A DNA stretch of 64,000 nucleotides from Oscarella lobularis. Its lineage: Eukaryota; Porifera; Homoscleromorpha; Homosclerophorida; Oscarellidae. Each line of letters opens with the position of its first letter. The first letter of the stretch is position 1. The notes below the pieces were generated by a model. That model ran no database searches, was not told the DNA's origin, and saw nothing but the letters and a program-made list of their open reading frames with translations. Of the stretch, positions 10,171 to 21,357 are shown piece after piece. The position numbers were made by a program, and so were the translations under genes. The DNA lies in NCBI RefSeq assembly GCF_947507565.1, contig NC_089181.1:1234536-1298535 (forward strand), written 5' to 3'.

Positions 10171-10516
10171 ATTCTGTGCCGGAGCCCATAGGCAGAGCGA
10201 AGGGACGCTTCGGTCTCGGTACGCGCACAGGGTATAAAGGTCGCTAACGTCACATTGTTGCCAACAAGTACGGCCCGCGCTAGGCTTGGGCGGGCACGAC
10301 TTGGAGTTGGCTGCTCATGTGTGGCCTGGTTGCCAGCACTTGTGTCATCCGATTGCACGATTACTAATGCAGAGAATGACCTGGCGCGGGCGACTTCAAC
10401 TTAGACATTGCATCAACTCATACAAACAGTGCATGGTCGGCCGTTCTGCAATTCCACAAGCTTCGGTTCTTCAATAGATTCTAGAAGAGAACGGGATACG
10501 AAACTCACCCGGTCAC
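10171..10516. other. Stretch without a supported gene
   Basis: Moderately GC-rich and lacking recognisable coding sequence or repeats. Confidence 0.35.
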
Positions 10517-11145
10517 GTGACATTACCGCAGTCTAGGCGTGTAGCCCTTGGCATGGACCACTTGAAAGGAGCACTGAGGCGATTGCTTGATGAGAATCTC
10601 GGCTCGTCGGAATCGGAACGTTACCGGAGGATGACTAACATTGCACAGGACGTTCTTCGTTGCGCCGAGACTGCGCAAAAGTTAGACGACATCCTTTCCA
10701 ATCTCTGTGAGGGAATTGAAGATTACGTTCTGACAGGCCTTAGTAAGAGGTCGCTCTCTTCAGAACGTGAAGCCGCTCTAATCCCGTTTGAGGAGCTAAC
10801 AATGAGGGTTTTCTTTTTTTGTGGGAAAGCATCTATAGTCGCGCGAACGTGACAATTTCAGATCCATTTCTTTCCCAGACGGCAAACCAAGCATTGTTTG
10901 TCATCTTATTCAATAAAGCTCTCATTCCTGATACCTCCCAAGGCCAGAGCGAGGCCTTATGTCCTGTAGAACAGGAATTATCAATGGACGAAGAGAACAC
11001 ACTGCGGTACATCAGCGGTTACGCACTTTTCAAGCTCATTACGAAATTTCGATCAGCATCTTCTGAAAGGAATGCAACTTCCGCAGGGCAAACGCTGATA
11101 AGTAACCACCATTTTTACGTGCGTACAGAACTTCGCCATCAATGA
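10517..11145 (+). pseudogene. Transposon-associated hypothetical protein with LRYISGYALFKL motif
   Basis: Two overlapping frames (10517-10852 and 10819-11145) appear to belong to one protein split by a frameshift in the T-run at about 10810-10822. The first is helical and charged. The second contains PVEQELSMDEENTLRYISGY ALFKL, resembling a motif (E...LRY..GY....L) common in invertebrate repeat-encoded proteins whose function I do not know. There are no catalytic residues I can name. Confidence 0.3.
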
Positions 11146-11344
11146 AACCTTTTCTTGGTAACGAGATTTCATATCGTCGGGGAGACTACTAGCCACACTA
11201 AAATTTACCCTGCGGAAATACGGGTTTGCTCTACAATAATACGGGTTTGGGCATAAATACATCATTTCGTGACGTAAACGAAACTGCTCTATTGATGCAA
11301 GTTCCTTTAAATAAAGGAAATTTTCGTGGTCCAATTCCTAATGG

Positions 11345-14300
11345 GGCCTCATTTTTATTCAAAACATTAATCGCATATTTTGTGGCGTTCTAGCCAACTC
11401 CAAAATTTTTGATTTCGAGTCAGGCATTCGGCTGTGGAATTTAACTGTAGCAGTTCGTGATGCAGGAGGACGTTTCGGGACGGCTGAAATATTGGTTCGC
11501 TTATTGGATGTAAACGAACACTCTCCCTCGTTTCTGAGGACGACCTACGAATATTCCATAGAAGAAAATCAATCAAATTTGTCAATACCCGTTGGAAGAA
11601 TAGAAGCAAACGATTTGAATGGCGGGTTTATGTTCGGTAAAGTTACAGACTACTACGTGGTGCCCCTCACTGACGTCCTCCCACCTTTCACGCTTTCCAC
11701 CGACGGCAGTATTTTTGCAACAAAACTACTCGACTTTGAAAGCGATTCAAAATTCTACGAATTTGACATGGAGGCTGTTGACGGCGGCGGGCTCGTTTCG
11801 CCGCATACGGCTACCGTCAGAATCACCATTGTCAACGTCAACGATAACCGGTCTTACTTTCCTCGTCACAATTATTCCGTCTACGTTGTTGAAAACCGAT
11901 TGCCGATGCTTCCGTTGTTGAGTGTACGCGCTATGGACGCAGACGGTGAGAAACTGTCGTATAATCTATTGAATTATTCGAATTTGTTCGAGGTCACATC
12001 AAAGGGGGACATTTACCTAATTGAACCTTTAGACTACGAAACGAAGTCAATATATGAGATAATTATTAACGTCAGTGATGGAAAGTTCAACGCTCCGGCT
12101 CTGTTAACGATTTTCGTTCAAAACGCGAACGAATTTTCTCCGGAACCCTACGTCGTTTCTTTGAAGGAGAACTCTATAGCGTCTCCGGATTGGCTTTGTC
12201 TAAATGTCAGCAGCGAAGGCGAGGTGGCCGCCGCATATGACATTGTTGAAAAAGGAGACGTTCCTTTTGAAATTGTCGACGAAAACAAAATAGTCAACCG
12301 TCGTCCTTTCGACTACGAAGCAGATCCGAAAATGTTTGTCTTCATCGTCATTGCTCGCGATTTGTGAGGAAGCAACGGAACCGTTCTCATAATCGTAAAT
12401 TTGGAAGACGAAAACGATAACGATCCGAATTTCACGGCATCCTTTTACTCGGGAAGTCTGTACGAGAACGTCGAGCCGGGATTCGTCGTCGTCGTCGTCG
12501 CGACTGCGAACGATGCCGACTTGTCAGAAAATTACAGCCGTATTTCTTACCGCCTCGTCCACGATTCGGTCCCGTTTACGATTAATCGCTTCACTGGCAA
12601 AATTCTTAGCTCCGAGACGTTTGACTATGAAAGCGGCGATACGCTGTGGTCGTTTGCGGTCGAAGCTGTCGACGGTGGAGGACGGGTGGCGACAGCGAGG
12701 GTCGCTATCTCGATTAAAGAGGTCAATGAATTCGCGCCAGTGTTTACGACGCCTACGCTGTCTAGCGAAATTTTTGAAGACGTGCCTATCGGGACGACAA
12801 TTCTAAACGCGACGGCAACCGATGCCGATGCTGGACCTTTGGTCATGCGATACGAAATCGTAAATGTTTCCAGCGATAAGGAAACGAATTCGTTTTTGGT
12901 GACGGAAAGAGGCGACGTTGTGGTTGCCAAGTCGCTCGACTACGAGCGTACACCTGATCCAATCTCATTCGAAATTATTGCCATTGATCAAGGCGGTCGA
13001 GTGGGAAAACCGGCTAGCGTCGTAGTCAAGGTACTGAACGTCAACGACAATGCTCCGAAATTTTCCTTATCTACAATTCAACTTGAAATTGCCGAAAACG
13101 CGTCTCCGGATTCGCTTAATCCGGTTCTGTCACCGACGCGGATGGCGACAGCGTGCACTATCACGTGGAGGGCAATGCGGGTAGTCCTTTTGGGGTTACC
13201 GAGTCAGGCGCAGTTCTTCTGCTTCGTTTTTTGGACTACGAAAAGGAGACGAACTTTCTGTTGTCTATCTCCGCTTTTGACGGCGTTTTCTCGAGTCCGG
13301 TGAATGCCAGCGTCAGTATTGCGGTCAGAGGAGTGAATGACAATAGCTCGCGATTCTTAACTACCTCGTACAACGTTTCAATCGCGGAAACGGAACCGGC
13401 CGGAGCTCTAAACGTTCTACTATTCATTGCCGATTACGGTCGACCCGAAAAGAGCGATGTGTTTAATCACAGCGCTATTTCTCGCGTAGAAGTCATCGAA
13501 TTTGAATCTCTGTTCAAAGTAGCATACAGCGAGAATTCTCGAAAGGCTATCTTGACAAACAGAAGAGCTTTCAATTACGAGTCAGACGAACATTTCTACT
13601 CCGTAAAAGTTTACGCGTATGACGAAGGCGGACTCGAGTCAATCGTTCCTGTCACCGTCAACGTTCTTGTATTAGGCAAGAATGAATTTCGCCCCGAATT
13701 TCATCAATTACTGTACGAAACAGCGATCAAAGAAAATTCTTTTCCCACACCGGCAACCGGCTTTCCGACGCAGCCTTACTTCGAGTTCGCGCCGTAGACG
13801 CAGACAGAGACGACAAAATCATCTACAAGCTATTAATCGAACACGAAAAAATTGAATTGGACCGAGATGGCTTTCTATACTGAAGAAGACTCTGGACTAT
13901 GAGACAGAATCAGTCATACGACTTGAGAGGTCATAGCCAGCGACGGAGGAAAAGATTCTCGACCGGCGAACGTGACCATATTTGTGGAGAACATCGACGA
14001 CGAACCGCCACGACTTCTCGGACGTCGTCGCTATGCAGCGACTGTGGTGGAAAACACGCTTCCGTCTTTGCCTGTGCTGACGTTCAACGTTATCAATGCG
14101 GATGGCGGCGACGACGATGTCCTCACGTTTACCATATCGCAAGGCCGGGTGCCCTTTACAATCAACTCGAAGGGAGAATTTTTCTTGACTCGAAAAGTCG
14201 ACTACGAGGTTAGTCAGAGTTTTTGTTTCCGCGTTCGCGTTTCGAATGGGAGACGTCACTTTCGACGATTGGCTACGGTCGTCGTTGACGTAGTTGGCGT

Positions 14301-16361
14301 CAACGATAATCTTCCCGTTTTCAATCCAACGTCCTATTTCGCCTCCGTGGAGGAGAATTTGCCTGGTGAAACGACTGTCGTCTCGCTGACGGCAACCGAC
14401 GCCGACGTCGACAGTCGAGCGCAAAAATTCGAAATTACTTACGCCATCACCACGAACGATGAAACCTCGCCGTTGCCGTTTCGTATCGAAACGAGAACGG
14501 GCGTTTTGGTTACCACACGACCCTTGCATTTCGAGGGAGACCCGACGGAATACGAGATGCTTGTCCACGCCTACGATGGCAACGGAAACAGGTCGGCTAC
14601 GCCGGCGCGAGTTCGTGTACGCGCGATCGACGTCAACGATCATGCACCGATTTTTTCCTATGAAATTTATGAAATGATGATGAAGGAGAACACGATGGAC
14701 ATGAGTCTCGTCGTCTCGGCAAACGACGCCGACGGAAGCGAACGATTTTCGACTGTTCGATACGAAATGGAAGCGGGCGACGGCCCTTTTCTCCTGAACA
14801 AGACGTCGGGCAAAATCTATATGGAACGTAGCCTCGATTACGAAACATCGCCGGCCGTTTTTCGATTGAAAGTCGTCGCTATTGGCGGCGGAGGCAATTT
14901 GGCTACGGCAAACGTGACGATCGGCGTGGAAGACACGGACGACGTGAAACCCGTTCTCACTCAGCGGATTTTTAATTTGACCGTTTCGGAGAACACCCCT
15001 ATCGGAGCGATCGTTCACCAATTCGTCGCCGTCGACGGAGACGCTTCGGCGTCGTTTTCGACCGTTCGTTACTTTTTGCAATCAGACGAAAAGCCGTCGG
15101 CGTTCGCCGTCAACGAAACGACGGGCGAACTGATCGTCGCGAGGGAGTTGGACTACGAAGAGGGTCCAAGAGAACGAAGATTTGTCACCGAGGCCAAAGA
15201 TTCGGCGAATTTGACGAGCAGTGCTCATCTTTATGTATACGTGACCGACGTGAGCGATGTTGCTCCGTGTCCTCTGCTTCGTCGGTATCGCGTGAAAGTT
15301 CCGGAAATACCCTGCTGACGGCTTCTCTGTTGAAAATAGAAATCGTCGAAACAGACGCGACTTTGCCGTCAAACGTATCGTTTATTTTGCACGATGACGA
15401 AAGCGTGTTCGAGAACGTCGGCGAATTATTTCTGACGAAATCTCTCGATTTTGAGTCGGTGCAGAGTTACCGATTTAATGTTACCGTTTCTGATGAGGAT
15501 TTAACGTGCGACGAGCCGTCGTCCTTTTTTATTGACGTTGAAAACGTCAACCATAATCGACCGAAATTTTACGACAGTCTACCGGTCATAAACGTATCTG
15601 AGAACGCCGATTTTAACGTCGTCATTGGTACGGTCGAAGCTTACGACGAAGACGAGTGGAGATTCGGCGAAATAGCGGAATACCGGGTCAGTCCTAGCGA
15701 CGTTCCTTTTCACATATCAGATTCGGGTGAAATCAAAGCGATTCGCTCCTTTGATGCGGAATCTGACGACTCCGTTTATCGTTTCGCCGCGCGAGCGTGC
15801 GACGGAGGCGGATTATTATGTGCCGACACCGGCATCACTGTTCGCATTATTGACGTTAACGATTTCGTTGCGGAGTTTTCTTCTACTACATACAAAGCAA
15901 AAATCGGTCGATTGACGGAGAGCGGAAGCGGTGTTATAAACGTCACCGCCTTTGATAAGGACAGAGATGAACCTTTCAATGCAGTCACGTACCGAATTGG
16001 AAATTCTGCGAACGTCAGCGTTCCTTTTGCCGTCGACAACCGTGGCCACGTTATCACGACGGCTAAAATGCCAAATGAAGCGATCGTATTCGCGTTCAAT
16101 CTAGTCGCGACTCACGGCGGAGGCGCCGAAAGCGAGCCAGTAGAAATCAGGATTTCGATCGTACGACAGCGCGATCTTCCACCGAGATTTTCGTCTCCTT
16201 TGGAGCTCTCTGTTCGCGAAGACGCTCAGCCTGGATTTCAGCTTTACTGGTTCCGAATCGCCGCACCGATAGCCGCTTTCCCCGCTATCGTTCGCAGTGA
16301 CGACGTACCGTCGGCGTTTCATTTGACCCCCGAAGGTCGACTGAGTTTGATCGCACAATAA
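11345..16361 (+). pseudogene. Large cadherin-repeat protein, intronless, truncated and frameshifted
   Basis: About 5 kb of nearly continuous coding sequence made of cadherin (EC) repeats of about 105 residues. I count 16 linker motifs, including DVNEHSPSF, NVNDNRSYF, DENDNDPNF, EVNEFAPVF, NVNDNAPKF, GVNDNLPVF, DVNDHAPIF and NVNHNRPKF, plus a partial last repeat ending at TAA 16359-16361. Each repeat has the usual LDYE/FDYE and A.D/A.DADG calcium-binding residues. Breaks: TGA at 12365-12367, frameshifts near 13130, 13750, 13880, 13925 and 15305. The left end starts inside a repeat (about 11345) with no signal peptide. The right end lacks a membrane segment and cytoplasmic tail. It is a Fat/Dachsous-like ectodomain relic, originally an adhesion protein. 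Confidence 0.85.
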
Positions 16362-16391
16362 ATCACTCGAAGTAGCTCTTATTTAACGCAG

Positions 16392-16443
16392 TGGCTACAG
16401 TTACGCCACCGTAACGGGACTTCTTTTGGCTACAGTTACGCCA
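16392..16443. repeat. Pair of 17-bp direct repeats at the cadherin 3' edge
   Basis: TGGCTACAGTTACGCCA occurs at 16392-16408 and again at 16427-16443, 18 bp apart, in otherwise noncoding DNA. Confidence 0.9.
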
Positions 16444-16533
16444 GTCTATATATCTATGTAATTCGTGACGTAGGATCATGCGCAGAGAATCATTATTGGG
16501 ACTTAGAGAACACGCTCTACGCTCGACAAGTAG

Positions 16534-18560
16534 TTACTTGAAACATGCTCTACAAAACCATGTTTTACGTTTGGGAGCGTCGTCTAGCCCAAGGCATCGC
16601 AAATGATACCATTCAAGGCATCCGTCGCAGCCCACGGAGATGGATTTTTGCAGAGATTGACGGCATACTCTGCACTCCCACTCACCCCTCTCTTTCAGCA
16701 CTTTGTAAACGTTCATCACAACCTTCCATCCGTCGAAACTGAAGTATTTCTTTACTTGATGAATCGCAACGTCGTCCGCAGTGCACTTCATAGGAACCCT
16801 TTCAGGCCTCGTTTCGACGAATTCTTCCTCAATCAAAACCTTGTCATGCATCGCTTTATGCGCAACGTCTTTCTCCACAAACCACTCCAGAATTGCTAAA
16901 AATGATTGCTAGTAAGTTTAGTAGTTGTTACAGGCGTCGATAACGTCGTACTTTTCTCTTTCTCATGAGGGGACTTTTTATTGAAAGGCAATGGCTGATC
17001 CGACTTTCTGCGTTTGCTTGATGGCAGCCCAATAACCGTCAAACCTGCACCTTTTGGACGACCTCTCTTTAGCATTGGTGGAGGTAATTTCAGACTAAGA
17101 GCTACAGATTTGCGTGTTAGTATTGTTAGCTAAGCTGAAATAGGTATCCAGTCTTACTCCTTCTTTCAGTTCCTTCCTGAATGCTCCCATCCTTTTTCTT
17201 TTGAAGAATCTTTGCATCGAATTCTGTTCCTTCGCTGTCTTCTTTGCTCTTTCCGTCGTCATCGTCCATGTTGTCATCAGAGCATTCCTCATCTGATTCT
17301 GCTCAAATTATGTTGCAAACGTTAGTTCAACTTTTAATGCTGATTAATACTCACTGAGATATATAGGCTTTCTTTCCATAATAAGATTATTAACTGATTT
17401 CAGCTTTTTCAAATACTCGAAGAAGTCTTCAGATCCAAGGTGTGACATGCTTTCCGCAGTCTTCTGAGCAATTTTAAACGCAATTCTGTACTTCTGCTGC
17501 TCTGTGAGTGTCTGCTGATGAGCCGCCGCTGTCGAGCCCTCGTCCAGTACATTGGCTTCAATGCTACCAGCCGACGTTACTAAAGTAGAATCAGCAGTGA
17601 CACCATGAAATGCGTAATGCTTGCTTCTGTAATGACTATTTGTCCAACGGACATCGCATAGATCTTCTGAATACATGCTCAGACTACTACGTCTGCGAGC
17701 AGCGAATATGTGCTTGCATGGTAGCTTCATGGACTCAAAGAACGCACAGGAACAGGAGTCTATAGCGGCCAGAATATGTTCATCATTATGCTGCACAAGA
17801 AAGTGCGTTGAGCTATCAGTGGTGAACTGGACAGATGGTATCTTATTAAACTGCTTTTCCACATGATTGAAGGCAAACGGTGTAAGGTATTTTTCGTACA
17901 GCTTCAAGTCGTCGTTGAGCAAGACGTGAGATGCCGGCACTTTTACAGCCCTGGAAAGAGCGCGGTGCTTGCGCTCTGCTTGTAAAAACGCAATGCACGT
18001 CATGAGATCATGGAAGAAAACCGGCATTGGCGAGTATCGCTTGATCACACTCTTCAATTAATTGCTTCTAATCGATTGTTGGTATTTGTTAGAAAGTTGC
18101 CGTGACTGTTTTTAAGTCCTTCAACCCATTGAGAGCGTATACCATGCCAATTAGCGCAGAAGTAGTCAAATACGGATCTAGGAGCTGTGGAGCGAAGCTG
18201 TTCAAAATTCTTTTCGTATTCCTCTGGTGATCGAGAGTAAGCAAGCTTCTGGAGCAGTTCTAGAGCCAGTTGTCTTTCTCCCATCGTAATTCCTAGTTTG
18301 TCAGTTGAAATTTCACGCCGAAAAGTGCGCAGAGTGTGAAAGAGGCATATTAAAAGCGATTTTCCAGGAAATTTTTCGTAAATAATGTCCCTCCGTTATA
18401 TCCTTGTCTGTCATCACACAGCGTATCTTCTCCCAGTTTTCATTGTGACGCTTGAAAGCATCAAGAGCGAATCCAAGGTTACTTTTGCCTTCACTTTCAA
18501 CCATCCATAGTCCGACAATCTCGCTTTCCCTGTCCCGGCGATGACTGCGACGATTTGCGC
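16534..18560 (-). pseudogene. MULE-type transposase - SWIM finger - PHD finger gene, decayed
   Basis: In minus-strand order: a MULE-like core (GLWMVESEGKSNLGFALDAF, VMTDKDITE, then ICLFHTLRTFRREI; 18560-18290), a helical segment ending GNFLTNTNNRLEAIN (18284-18057), a SWIM finger CSCAFFESMKLPCKH in the 18057-17344 frame, a conserved piece PPPMLKRGRPKGAGLTVIGL near 17090-17030, and a C-terminal exon (about 16890-16534) with a PHD finger (ECRVCRQ, VGCDGCLEWYHLRCL, TWFCRACFK). The last exon follows a clean TTTTTAG acceptor. Frameshifts lie near 18390 and 18055, and the N-terminus is lost beyond 18560. The order matches a widespread invertebrate ZSWIM/PHD family derived from MULE transposases. 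It is inactive here. Confidence 0.75.
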
Positions 18561-18719
18561 TTCTTGACAACGGGTGTCAACATGATACACGAAAGCAAGC
18601 GAAAAAGAGCGAGAAAAGAAAGCCTGGCGACTTGCTGAGAGCAAGAGGCGAACTGATCGGTCCGGGGCTTTGTTCCCCTGCTACCCCGCACGGGAACCTC
18701 CCCGCAGGCACGTGCAGTG

Positions 18720-19078
18720 TCCTGACGAGGTCCCGTTAACCACATTTAACCTACTCTTAAATGATGGTTTTGATGTCTAGGATAACGTTTTCGGCGAAGC
18801 GGGCCCTTTAAAAATATCAATGTCAAAGAATGTTGCTTTTTCTTCACTCTGTTCATGTGTGAATTTAATTGTGTAATGGAACGAATTCTTGGATAAAGGT
18901 GTCTAAGTTTTCTGGCGAGTGAGTCCAGAAGATTAGGATGTCGTCTATAAATCGAAAATAGTGTAGTGGTTTCAGAGTTTGAGTGGTGAGAAATCGTTGC
19001 TCTAGGTCTGCCATGAAAAGATTTGCCAGCGAGGGTGCTGTGCGCGTACCCATCGCTGATCCTCTTAATTTGATACAT
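18720..19078 (-). pseudogene. Penelope-like reverse transcriptase fragment
   Basis: The 19053-18865 frame reads MGTRTAPSLANLFMADLEQR and then HYFRFIDDILIFWTHSPENL. This is the A.YANLFM...YIDD...W signature of Penelope-like reverse transcriptases, with F replacing Y before the catalytic DD. The next segment, FTHEQSEEKATFFDIDIFKG, follows in another frame (about 18850-18790). The element is 5'-truncated where it meets repeat copy A at 19065 and ends near 18720. It has the same class as the larger Penelope piece at 53901. Confidence 0.7.
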
Positions 19079-20119
19079 GTATGTTCTTTCTTTAGGTCAT
19101 TGGCAAAATGAAAAAAAGATTGCTATACTCGATGCTAATCATCCGGTTACTCTGCTCCAAAAGGCAAGTCTCTTTTGCTTCCTCGCGAAGTCGGATCGTT
19201 TCTCACGGTGCCAACCGACTTTTCTTTCTTTCTTTCACACCCAATCAGGTCGCTCTTTATATGAAGAGCAAGGACATATATTTGCGCATAAGGAAAATGA
19301 CATTTTCCAATGCTCTGCAATAGGAACACGAGCCTTTGTTCATTGCTATAGCGGTACCCCTATTCTATTAAGGCGACCTCTTCTTCCGAAACGCAAGACA
19401 AAATCGACGATTACGCTATGTGGACTATCGTAAGCACAGGTATACTAATGAATTTGCCCCTCTTGAGTTTGACGGACGGTTTTCCTTACGCGAACCCGTG
19501 AGAAGGCCTCCATGCGGGCCACCGTGTCCAGATAGGGATCTGCTGTGACTTTTCCAGTTGTGTATTCGATTCTCCGTGGGAGATATGTAATCCTGGGAAA
19601 TGGGCCAAATTTGATTTTTCGCTGCTAAGAGAAGCGGATGCTAGTAGTAGCCAAGTCAACGCGTCTCCTTCCATCCATGGCAACGCTCGAGTTCCTTTTA
19701 TTCCAGATCAAGTCGAGTACACATTCTGCGAGAGAATGGGCCCGGTGCCCACTCCCGTCACCCCGTGTCCTTGCGCCATGGCCACTTCCGTACGTTCAGG
19801 GCATAAACGAGAAACATTAATGATTTTTTTATTTTTATTTTGTGCTTGCTGTATATATATATCGCTTTGATGAATGACGTCACTGCAAGATACGTTCTCG
19901 AACGCTTTCTTCTGTGGTCTGACACCGACCGCGAGAGAGTTGATAGAAGGAATGAGGCTTTAGACAGCTCAGGTATGCCACCTCTGGCTGTTTTTGAGGC
20001 TGCTTTTAACTTTGGAAGGCTTTTGAAGAGCGTGAGAGGGTGCAAAACATGACCACGAAGACACGCCTAATACTGCGTCTTTTTACGCAATGCGTCGGAA
20101 CAGCGACTGGATTCTGCCG

Positions 20120-20390
20120 CCTTTTACCACCATTCGCTAGCGCCACGTCTTCGCCATTACGTGCAAAAAAACAACAATGGCAACAGCGCGAAAGTGTGCA
20201 AAGTACAATTAGTGCTTGTTGGCGGCGATTCGGGGCCTTAAACGGTTGTCACGTCCTCGAAACAGATTTATCGCGAGAGTTTATGAAAGAAAAAATATTT
20301 TTGGAAAGGCATCCGAGTACTTACGGCTTCGCCGATCAGAGGAAGTGGACTTCAACACGAGGCAATACGGGACTTAACGGCTTCAATCAT
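20120..20390 (+). pseudogene. Possible degenerate P-loop GTPase segment in unit A
   Basis: One frame reads AKVQLVLVGGDSG and an adjacent frame reads SREFMKEKIFLERHPSTYGF. Together these resemble the P-loop and switch-I surroundings of ROC/Ras-like GTPases, but the GKT/S residues are not present and a stop falls where they should be. The same sequence occurs in copy B (about 24540-24700). Linked to a death domain, this would suggest a ROCO-like or NLR-like origin. Weak evidence. Confidence 0.2.
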
Positions 20391-20976
20391 CTGCCCAGGA
20401 AAAGTCACGTGATCAGGGGGAGTTTCACATCCCTCTCCTTCTCTATCTCTGACATGACGTAGAATAATGAATATTAATCTGATTCCATCAAGTGATATAA
20501 CGCGATTCTTGTCATTGCATGCTTTTCGCGAGGTTTCCAGCGTTCGCATCGATGCCATACGCTAATTGACACGTTGTTTACGCTTCCAGCGATTGCATTC
20601 GGTCATTGGGACGTCAAAGACACCCAAATGATCTCTCCAGCGCATAACGGTTGTGTTATTTAATTATTTTGTTAGCCAATCGAAGCAAATCACGTGACAA
20701 GAGCCCGCTAATGAAAAGTCCGCTTTGCCGTCTCATTCAGAAAAATAAATTGCAAACGTTTTTCATAGCGAAACTGTAGAATAATGTATTACTTACACAT
20801 TCACTACATGCAGTTACCATTTCAATTTGCACGATGGCGACAGCGAAGAAAATGTCGTAGTTGCAAAAGCACGGGTTTTGTAATACCTGTATACTGAAAC
20901 TTTTTTGGTCATGACATCTTGTTGTTTTATACCTGTTTTAATTAAATAATCAAAAGCGTTTCCTGCTAATAATAAG

Positions 20977-21243
20977 GTGGCGTCGGACGATTTGCTGAGG
21001 GCGTGTGCCGCTGCTGCGGGATCGAAATTGGAGTCCATCGGTGGTCTCCTCATCGATCCTGATATAATTAAAGAAATTCGCGAATCTACTCGCGAGATGA
21101 AGACTCGTCTGCTGAAAGTGCTAAAGGCATGGAAAAACGCCAGTCGTTCACCACCGACTGTAGGTAGGCTCCTAAAATGGTTTCTTGAGGTCGATATTGC
21201 GGAAAGGGTCCTAAAAGAATACTATATCAAGTTGTTTGGGTAA
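20977..21243 (+). CDS. Death-domain terminal exon, copy A
   Basis: An open exon of 88 codons after an AG acceptor (20975-20976), read from GTG and ending at TAA 21241-21243. The sequence DDLLRACAAAAGSKLESIGG, then LLKVLKAWKNASRSPPTVGR and LLKWFLEVDIAERVLKEY, has the six-helix spacing of a death domain (LL..A...GS.W..IG.LG......I.......LL..WK......T...LL......DIAE.L). The usual core Trp (SKWESIG, kept in copy B) is Leu here. Death domains recruit partners in apoptosis and innate signalling. The upstream exons cannot be read reliably, so the full protein is unknown. Confidence 0.55.
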   Translation: MASDDLLRACAAAAGSKLESIGGLLIDPDIIKEIRESTREMKTRLLKVLKAWKNASRSPPTVGRLLKWFLEVDIAERVLKEYYIKLFG

Positions 21244-21357
21244 TGAGACAGTGCATGTGTACTTCACTCACACCATCTATGTTTCGGAACAAAACAAGAT
21301 GCAAACTGAAAAGAATTCTATTAATTCAAAAAATCATGAAAAACTGTATTCCCACAA

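Larger units (their letters stand above)
19065..21355 (+). repeat. Tandem unit copy A (5'-truncated)
   Basis: First of three head-to-tail copies that remain alignable over their length. It begins within the intron sequence TTAATTTGATACATGTATG and ends at TGTATTCCCAC. The upstream exon present in copies B and C is missing because the Penelope fragment abuts here. It ends with a death-domain exon. Confidence 0.85.

Noticed and set aside
13897..15081. 394-codon open frame on the minus strand
   Set aside because: It is the complement of the cadherin repeats, and its composition follows from them. The plus strand has unmistakable cadherin motifs.
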